Assembly: GCA_025504975.1 (NCBI GenBank)
Contig: JANUWI010000002.1
Location: 3,596,001-3,660,000, forward strand
DNA from: Plenodomus lindquistii
Lineage: Eukaryota > Ascomycota > Dothideomycetes > Pleosporales > Leptosphaeriaceae
DNA: 64,000 nt
Reading direction: 5' to 3'
Positions 56,001-62,500 of this stretch are shown piece after piece (position 1 is the first letter of the stretch; each line of letters begins with the position of its first letter). The translations under genes and the position numbers were made by a program. Under the pieces are notes generated by a model. The model did not search any database. It was not told the origin of the DNA and worked only from the letters and a program-made list of their open reading frames with translations.

Positions 56001-57002
56001 TTCGGACACACTCCAGAGAGTATCGTCTCCGACCGTGGAGCCCAGTTTGTTTCCCGATTCTGGTCCGAATTCTGCCAGATCATAGGTGTCAAGATACGAC
56101 TCTCCACCGCCTATCACAAACAAACTGACGGCCAAACCGAAATCATGAACAAGTATGTCGACCAACGCCTACGGCCGTTCGTGACGTACTACCAGGACAA
56201 CTGGAGCGAACTCCTTCCGCTCATGGACCGAGCCCAGGTGACGCTCCCGCACGCGGCGATAGGAATGGCCCCGTACCAGCTCCTGTATGGTTCCGAACCC
56301 CGACAGAGCTGGGACTGGCACCACTCGAAAGCAGCCAATCCTATCGAGAAACTCAACTACCAGGAGGCTCATGATCTAGCTACTCGAATGCACGACGCTT
56401 GGAAACGAGCCAAGGAGAACATGGAAAAGGCACAAGACCGAATGCGTTCCGCTGTCAACGCCCACCGACGTCCCGTCGACTGGGGGATCGGAGACAAAGT
56501 CTATCTCTCTACTGCCAACCTGGCGACCACGAGACCTAGCCGAAAGTTGTCCGAACTGTGGGAAGGTCCCTTCGAAGTCCTCGAACAGGTTGGGCATTCC
56601 TATAGACTTAAGCTCCCCCCAGGCTCCAAGATACACGACGTGTTCGCACCTGACGTCCTCTGTAAAGATCCCAACGACCCTCTACCAGGACAAGAGGCTC
56701 CGAAGCCACCAGCTACCCCTATACAAGGCGTAGAGGAGTGGGAGGTTGAAGAAATCCTCGCCAGCAAGCTCACTCGAAACAAGCTGAAATACAGAGCTAG
56801 CTGGGTAGGACACGATCCGGACCCGACCTGGTATCCAGCCTCCAACTTCATGGGCTCCCCCCATAAACTGCGAGACTTCCACCAGAAGTATCCTGATCGT
56901 CCAGGACCTCCCCGGGCACTATACAGATGGCTTCAGGCATGGGAAGAAGGAGTAGAGGACATGTCACAGTTGGCAGATGATCGTGTTTTACAAGCCCAAT
57001 AG
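53064..57002 (+). CDS. pol: Pol polyprotein of the Ty3 element with chromodomain
   Basis: The frame is in -1 relation to gag and is read as a Gag-Pol fusion of about 1735 residues. Numbering from 53175, the aspartic protease active site is LIDTGAQG near residue 17. The reverse transcriptase box is YLDDIL at residue 442 (with DIRAAFNKIRM and LPFGLCNGPSTYQRYMN before it). RNase H starts near residue 590 with ETDASDG. The integrase has its H-H-C-C zinc site around 825-870 and the catalytic triad DFK, SDRGAQF and TDGQTE; the last two acids are 35 residues apart. A chromodomain, WEVEEILASK through YRASWVGHDPDPTWYPASNF, lies at about 1187-1235. It should guide integration to modified histones such as H3K9me. 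There is no start codon of its own and no disabling change. Confidence 0.95.
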   Translation, partial: RVVPRASRYSGLSRKYDLSNLNLSKLFQGSHFLVSTVLCNLGVGVKLLSLIDTGAQGYLFLNSRIVSSLSSSLRTKVRKLPYPVTVRGFKDQISSPVVEYIRLHMIVDGRKILNCPFVILDLGAQDVIIGMQWLKRFKILLDTDRSRLQWPATYPKTYIPTPPILMQLHQRTPKEHIALDIKRRDALWEKESYRETSSPHPSINRIRGIFKAPRYRDIPPEIRKPDPPRKPFETPPGPRVAIISANAFHFNMKKKENEFFTTSLYEIDRILEDYDREDVQENDRLIRDRLPPCYQQYRDVFSLLAAEELPEHRPYDHKIILNEPLPNNFSPLYKQNTEDLEAVKKYVQENLRKGFIETSHSPFASPILCVRKPNKSLRICIDYRKLNQLTRKDAYPIPRIDDLLIRPSKAKIFTKFDIRAAFNKIRMDPESEEYTTFRTRYGSYKCKVLPFGLCNGPSTYQRYMNDVLIDYLDDFCIAYLDDILIYSEDVQSHQRHVELVLERLRKAGLQVAIKKSEFHVTRTKYLGYILTDKGIEVDPEKVEVLHNWVRPTTVTGVKSFLGFTGFYRQFIPEFSRVAKPMIALQSPSTPFVWTEDCQNSFEKLKSSLLAIPVLCHFHPDYDTKLETDASDGVVAGIMSQKHPDGKWYPVAFYSKTLTGAELNWEIHDKELFAIVTAFKKWKAELTSVRHRVQVYTDHRSLEYFMSTKVLNQRQANWAELMAPFNFRIEYTPGKSNERADILSRREQDMKDLKVAQQDNRSLVLLDPARLHGRINSELAKQYLESSLQTTIASLQPTPTMSLDSLELTEALLKENRQSIEKERSSLPSQYRIDNGLLLYGDRLCVPPDSLLCTRLIREAHDQVSTAHPSATKTYQLLAQRYHWKGMEATCKRYVRNCVACRRSHPRQTRIQGFLHPLPIPEKPMQHLTMDFKSFPKDRHGYDQILVIIDRLSKQAITIPCHKTIDARGLAQLFIQWVYRFGHTPESIVSDRGAQFVSRFWSEFCQIIGVKIRLSTAYHKQTDGQTEIMNKYVDQRLRPFVTYYQDNWSELLPLMDRAQVTLPHAAIGMAPYQLLYGSEPRQSWDWHHSKAANPIEKLNYQEAHDLATRMHDAWKRAKENMEKAQDRMRSAVNAHRRPVDWGIGDKVYLSTANLATTRPSRKLSELWEGPFEVLEQVGHSYRLKLPPGSKIHDVFAPDVLCKDPNDPLPGQEAPKPPATPIQGVEEWEVEEILASKLTRNKLKYRASWVGHDPDPTWYPASNFMGSPHKLRDFHQKYPDRPGPPRALYRWLQAWEEGVEDMSQLADDRVLQAQ

Positions 57003-57133
57003 TTTTTCCGTCGTTAATGTACAAAGATCGCAGCTAATATACAAGACTGGTGCATGGCCCTTGCCAACGAGACCCTCGGCCTGGCAAGCCAACCATCGCG
57101 GATGGGTATAGGAGCCCCTCAGGACCTACCCAT

Positions 57134-57856
57134 CTACCGCCGTGACCCCTCGACCTCCACCTCACTGTCGGAGGCGTCACGCACCTCACCCAACTCGGAG
57201 TCCTCAGCGCCCCCACGCTTCAAGAACTTCCCGTTAGGCCCACGAACGGGCCCGCGTTTCCTCTTGCCACCAGAAGAACCCGGAGCCTCCCCAGAAGGAG
57301 CGGCAACCGAGGTCACCACGTCCTTCCGGAGAAGCCGCATCTCCTGGCGCAAGTCCGAAACCTCCTCGCGCAGGCCCCGAAGCTCCTCCTGTTGTGCGTA
57401 GTAGCTCGCCAGCATCACATCAGTCGCGCCGAGGCCAGCAACCTGCGCAGTCGCCACCTGCACCACAGAAGCCAACGTCCTTGCAGCTGAGCTAGCCGCA
57501 GCCCTCGCATCCGCCAGCTCGGCCTCGAGCTCCCTCGCTTCATCCTCGTCAGCTGGCACAGCCCGCGCAGCAAGGCCTTCAAAATCGCGGAGCGCCGCCA
57601 CGACTTGGTCGCATTCCGGTCCCGCATACACAGGCACCTGAAGGGGTCAGAAAGAGCTCCGAGCTAGCAGAAGAGGACAGTCACTTACCGGTTTGCACTT
57701 CTCGTTCAGAAGCGTGCAATAAGCACACTTCTTTGAGCCCGCCGACTCGAACGAATGCGTAAAGTCAAATTTGCCACGGGACCAGGCCCGGACAGAGCGC
57801 AAGCAAAAGACCCGATGGGCCGAAGGGTATGCACCCGGGGGTACAGGAATGGGCAT
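57134..57856 (-). CDS. Antisense spliced accessory gene inside the Ty3 element, 223 aa
   Basis: Two minus-strand exons, 57856-57689 and 57637-57134, are joined in phase by a 51-bp intron with donor GTAAGT, branch CTGAC and acceptor TTCAG. The product starts MPIPVPPGAYPSAHRVF. It has a Cys motif KKCAYCTLLNEKC (C-x2-C-x6-C, like the first half of a Zn2Cys6 cluster) followed by one more Cys after the splice (GPEC). Next come an Ala/Glu-rich region (ELEAELADARAAASSAA) and a coiled coil (EELRGLREEVSDLRQEMRLL). A basic patch GGKRKRGPVRGPNGKFLKR looks like a nuclear signal or nucleic-acid-binding tail, and the C-terminus is acidic. The gene sits between pol and the 3' LTR in the opposite direction, so sense genomic RNA cannot be spliced at its intron. 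Function is unknown; a regulator or RNA/DNA-binding protein is a reasonable guess. I cannot tell whether it is a captured host gene. Confidence 0.75.
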
Positions 57857-58133
57857 CTTTGTGAAGGCTATTTGGCGTCAGTATCGGAGGCGACGACGAG
57901 CAGTAACGGGGTACGTACAATGGGGGTGTGGAGTGTAAGGAGCAAGAAGAGATCGCGACGCTCGAAAAATTGTTATGTCCCGCCAGGGCAACTGCCAGAT
58001 TCAGTGGTCGTCATGACAATCGTCAACAAACAGCAAACGGAAAGTCGCATTCACTTTGACAAGACAACAATTCTAGGACGGACCCTATACGGAGGTTATA
58101 CGGAGGACACTCAGATATGGGACTATCTGATTC

Positions 58134-58147
58134 AAGGCGGGGGGTAA
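58134..58147 (+). other. Polypurine tract of the Ty3 element
   Basis: AAGGCGGGGGGTAA lies directly before the 3' LTR, where plus-strand synthesis starts. Confidence 0.75.
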
Positions 58148-58563
58148 TGTGACAAAGCCACATCCTATTACAACGACGACCCTCAGCCACAGGAGCCCCC
58201 TCGTGAGCCACCCCCATCTTTCCCCATACAAGCTTATCAAAGATGGGAGACTATACCGACCTCTACCCGAACCACCTCCGTACCGTACCCAGTCCAGATC
58301 CTACAAGAATCCCTACCCCACTGTTACCTACGTGCCAACACAGCAGAGGAAAGGAGAGAACCCCGTGAGGGCCCAGAACTACCACCGAGTCCTACCCTAT
58401 ATAGCTTGCTTCCTTGATAGAACTGTAGAGGCATGATTTTCTTGTCCTTTCGTACAAGGCCTATAAGAATATGATTTGTTTGGCTTCTTGATCCGCGCGC
58501 ACTCCCATATGCCTTCGAGCTGATTCGGACGCCTTTCGGCACCTCATGTTCTTGAGCCGTTAC
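58148..58563 (+). repeat. 3' LTR of the Ty3 element
   Basis: 416 bp matching the 5' LTR at a constant offset of 7091. It ends GTTAC and is followed at once by TATATAAAAAG, the start of a repeat unit. Confidence 0.92.
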
Positions 58564-59255
58564 TATATAAAAAGTAATTTCTATAATAGATTTAGTTATA
58601 AATTATAGTTATAAGCTAGTACTCAAGAGAATTTTTCTAAAATATTCTAAAAAAACTAGAAGTTCTCTAGTACTAGTTCTAATTTTCTAAAGCTATACTT
58701 CTAATAAACTTATTTTTACTTATTTATATATAAAAAGTAATTTTTATAATAAAATTAGTTACTAGTTATAGTTATAAGCTAGTGCTTTAAAAGATTTTTT
58801 TAAAATATTCTAAAAAAAGTAAAAATTCTCTAGTACTAGCTCTAATTCTCTAGATCTATACTAACACCTATAGAAATTTTAATTATAGCTAATAATTAGT
58901 AAAAATATAGTCTAAACGCTTAGATTAAAGTTTTATAAAAAACTTAGAATTTCTAAAAGTATTAGTATTTTAAAGTTTACTACTAATAAATATAATAATA
59001 AAAACGTAGAATCTATATTAGTTATATTATTATAATATTAAATAGCTACTAAAATTAATAAATAGTACTATTTTAGTCTAAAGTATATATAGACTAGATA
59101 TATAATTATAATCTATTTATTATACTAAAATTAGAAATTATAGAGTTTATAAACTATAAAATATTTATATAAAAAAGGTTTTATATAAATAAAACTTTTA
59201 GTTTTTTTTAAATTTAACTTTTTTTTATATTTATTACTTTTTTATAATATACCTA
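58564..59255. repeat. AT-rich tandem repeat (about 163 bp unit) and RIP-like AT-rich DNA
   Basis: One unit begins at 58564 and a second, diverged copy begins at 58727 (both start TATATAAAAAGTAATTT and contain AAAATATTCTAAAAAAA and TTCTCTAGTACTAG). The second copy fades after about 58870 into further AT-rich, TA-rich sequence without genes, up to the copia LTR. The composition is unlike all genes in the window and fits repeat-induced point mutation of an older repeat. Confidence 0.75.
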
Positions 59256-59437
59256 TGTTGCACGTACACGGTACTCAGCCAACGCTGTATCCACCTGATC
59301 TCGGAATCTTCCGTGAAGCTCCCCTGCTTCTACCCACGTGATCCTACGTAGCAAGGGTATATATAGTACAATCTCTTCCTAGCTAGCAATACAATGATCT
59401 ATCTCCCGATTATTCCTGAGCACCCATTTCTACAACA
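59256..59437 (+). repeat. 5' LTR of the copia element
   Basis: About 182 bp, starting TGTTG and ending CAACA, a perfect 5-bp inverted pair. A TATATATA box lies at 59358-59365. The right boundary is fixed by the primer-binding site that follows at once. Confidence 0.8.
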
Positions 59438-59517
59438 GTTATGAGCCCGGAAGCGCTTCTTTGTCCTTGATTTATCCTTCTATTTCTCAATAGAAGCGCT
59501 TTGAAACGGGTGCTCAG
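59416..59517 (+). promoter_or_regulatory. U5-leader inverted repeats enclosing the copia PBS
   Basis: Outer arms 59416-59430 (inside the LTR end) and 59503-59517 pair over 14 of 15 positions. Inner arms 59451-59460 and 59492-59501 pair over 10 of 10, and the first inner arm overlaps the 3' end of the PBS. In RNA this folds into a long two-part hairpin around the primer site. Confidence 0.75.
59438..59456 (+). other. Primer-binding site, half-tRNA type (initiator tRNA-Met)
   Basis: GTTATGAGCCCGGAAGCGC follows the LTR directly. Its complement contains GGGCTCATAAC, the anticodon stem-loop of initiator tRNA-Met with anticodon CAU, extended towards the D-arm side. This is the internal half-tRNA priming known from copia and Ty5, instead of priming from the tRNA 3' CCA end. 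Confidence 0.8.
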
Positions 59518-59564
59518 ACGCTCCAATCGTTACCAATACCCCAATCTCAACAATCACTGCTGTG

Positions 59565-62500
59565 ATGGCTACCACGTATCTCCTCAACAGTCCAGCCGAC
59601 TGGCCCAACTGGTTCCTGCAGTACCAGCTGCTCGCTATGAATCAGGGCGTCTGGCAATACTGTGATCCCGATGAGGAGCTTGTCGCTGCTCCTCACGACG
59701 ACCGACCCGATGAGCCAGACTCCCCAACCAAGGATGATATTGAGCTATTCAAAATTGAAGCAGCCCAGTATAAGATCCGCGAGAGCCAGTGGCTCATCAA
59801 AAGCAAGAAGCTTGAGGCCATGTGGAAGTGGATCAATACTACGGTTGAGCCCAATCTCCTCCAACCGTATCTTCTCGATATCGTTGCAACTGAGACCGTT
59901 ACTCCACAGGCTCTTGCAAAGGCACTCAAGGAAGGATTGGCTCCGGGCGAGGATAGCACGAAAAACCAGGTACGGGCTGAGTACCGAGCTCATCTGCGGA
60001 AGGCCCGCACTGCCAACAACGCGAGCCGCTGGCAGCAGGAGTGGACGCTCCTCTACAAGAAGGCTAGAGCGTACAAGCTAAATGAAGTGGAAGGGCAGAT
60101 CGCCATCCATGACTATTTGGACGCTCTCACGCCAAAGCTCTCACCTGACTGGGCAAGATCCATGCACCGAAAGATCATTGAAGATGGGGTGCTAGGGCGC
60201 ACCACTGGCACTTTGACGCTCGAGCAGATCGGCCGTGTCTACTCTGAGTTGCTCCACCAACATACACTGCGCACTGGAAACAGGGGAGAAGGGATCTTTC
60301 TCACTGTGGATACAGACAACAGTTTAACAGGAGCCTCAGGATCAGCCACGTGTCCCTGCAACAGAGATCACAAGTGGAGCCCGAAGGATTGCCACCAAGT
60401 AAGAGCTGCGCTCACCGACAAACCGTATAAGATGGGAGATGAGAAGAAAAAGAAGCTATTGGCCCGTCTCAATGAGCCACAATTCAAATCTCTCAAGAAA
60501 GCGGTGAGGGCCAAGAGCTCCACTGATAAGCAGGACGGAAAAGCCGAAAGTGGAGAATCCGGGAGCTTCCCCGGAGCAATTCAGGCCGCTCTTATCGATC
60601 CACGACTAAGTGGACCCACAACAACACATGGGGCATACAGCACCATGGATTTTGACGCTCACCCGCTGTCTGAGAGCACGATTTTGGACAACGGAGGCGC
60701 TCTCCACTTAGTCAATTCGGTTGATCGTCTCGAGCCAGGCACTTTCAAGAAGAGCAGAGGGATCTCCACAGTGGAAGCAGGCACTCAGTCCTTCCAGATC
60801 TCCGGAACAGGCACCCGAGTGATGAAAAACGTCCTCACAGGAGCACGCGGAGAGCGTACGGAGGACTTGGTGCTGCTCAACGTGGCAGTGGTGGAAGGGT
60901 TCCATGTCAATATTGTGTCAGAAGCTCTACTCCAAAGCAAAGGAGCGTGGTATCTCGGACTAGACGCAACACTACGATACGGGAGTTACGAAAAGAGCGT
61001 TGTATTAGCCCAGTTGATGCGCAAGCAGAACTTGACTTTCATAGAATACAAGCCCATTACCGTCTACTCCTTGGCCATGAGCACAATCTCAGCTCCAACA
61101 AAGAGATCCTTCACCACCTACCCACGCTCTGACTCAGAGGAGCTTTGGCATGCCAGATCCGGCCACCTCGGCCCAGAGGCGCTCCGAGCACTTGTAAAGC
61201 ACGCCAGAGGTGTGCGGATAAACGGCATCTCACGGAAGAAGTGTGAACACTGCGCTGTAACTCACGCTAGCCAAGTCATCTCACGAAGGCCCCGAGAACG
61301 GCCCGCTCGGCCGTATTGGAGAGTATCATGGGATCTCTTTGATATGCCACGGGGAAGCTCTGGGGAACAGTGGATACTTGTCATCAAGGATGATTACAGT
61401 AGCAAGCTGCACACCTATAGCCTCATGGGAAAGGGAGTAAAGGAGATTCTCAGTATCTTCAAAACGTTCTGGAGCATGATCCGCACCCAGTACAAGCTCG
61501 AGATCTGCGTTATCATGCAAGACAACGACGCAGCAACGCTCCCCTGGCGTGGATCATCAGATTTTGAGATATGGATGGAAAATATGGGTATCAAAAGCGA
61601 GAGCTCACCTCCGTACACCCATGAGCCAAACGGTGGGCCAGAAAGAGCAGGCAAAGAGATTGTAACAAAGCAAATCAAGATGAGGATCGCTGCTAACCTG
61701 CCTGAGGAGTTATGGCCTTATGTTGTTGAAGCAGCAACGTGGCTACACAACATGAGCCCATCCCGAGCTCAGGATATGCGGTCCCCAAATGAGACGCTCT
61801 TTCAATGGTTTCGGGGGTGGTTCAAATGGTATCAACCGGCGCAGATTAAGCTTTGGACAGCTGATCTGCGGCCAGATTGGAGCGGCATTTACGCCTATGG
61901 CTGCAGAGCCTATCCTCTCAATAGAGATAGAGCAGCCGGGCGTCACAAACGGAGTTTCAAGGTAACTCCACGGGGCCATATTGGATATCTGGTGGGATAC
62001 AGATCATCTAACATATACAAAATATGGATCCCTGAGCTCAACTCCGTCATCACCACACGTAACGTCACTTTCGATGAAGATCTCTTCTATAACCCTGAGG
62101 AGCCGGCTCCTCAGGCAACAGAAGAGCTACAACGAATAGTATCGGTGCTGGAAATAGAGGAGGACGAGCCTGAAGATCTTGATTGGCTTGATCAACTTCT
62201 TGAGGCTGCAAATGAGCCTGACAACACAGGAGTAGTGCTACATGAGTCGAACCCAGCTCATCAGCTGGGGGGTGGAGAGGATACAGCAGCAGCTAATGAT
62301 CTGGATGGCCGACCTGATTATCAAGCACTGCAGGAGCCCCTCCCACCGTTGGTGGCACGCTCGGCCAGCGCGTCACAAAGGATCAACGCGGACTCAAATG
62401 GCCCTTCTGGTTTGTACACCCCAGAGCCTACACCTGACCCTATTAGGCCTGGCTATCATGGTAGCAGCCCACGGGACGAGCCTCATCCTGTAGGAGCGGG

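Larger units (their letters stand above)
51057..58563 (+). mobile_element. Complete Ty3/gypsy LTR retrotransposon (chromovirus), 7.5 kb
   Basis: The element has two 416-bp LTRs that read the same throughout, an intact gag, an intact pol with the order protease, reverse transcriptase, RNase H, integrase and C-terminal chromodomain, and a polypurine tract before the 3' LTR. The integrase-last order and the chromodomain mark it as a chromovirus. It is flanked by TATAT on the left (51051-51055, then one extra T) and TATAT on the right (58564-58568). The intact right-hand repeat unit shows this 5-mer once in the matching place, which supports it as the target-site duplication. No primer-binding site complementary to a tRNA 3' end was recognised after the 5' LTR. 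All frames are open, so the element may be active or very recently so. It also carries an antisense spliced gene. Confidence 0.95.

Noticed and set aside
57755..58147. 130-codon plus-strand frame before the 3' LTR
   Set aside because: It overlaps the antisense exon and the polypurine tract, and has no conserved features.
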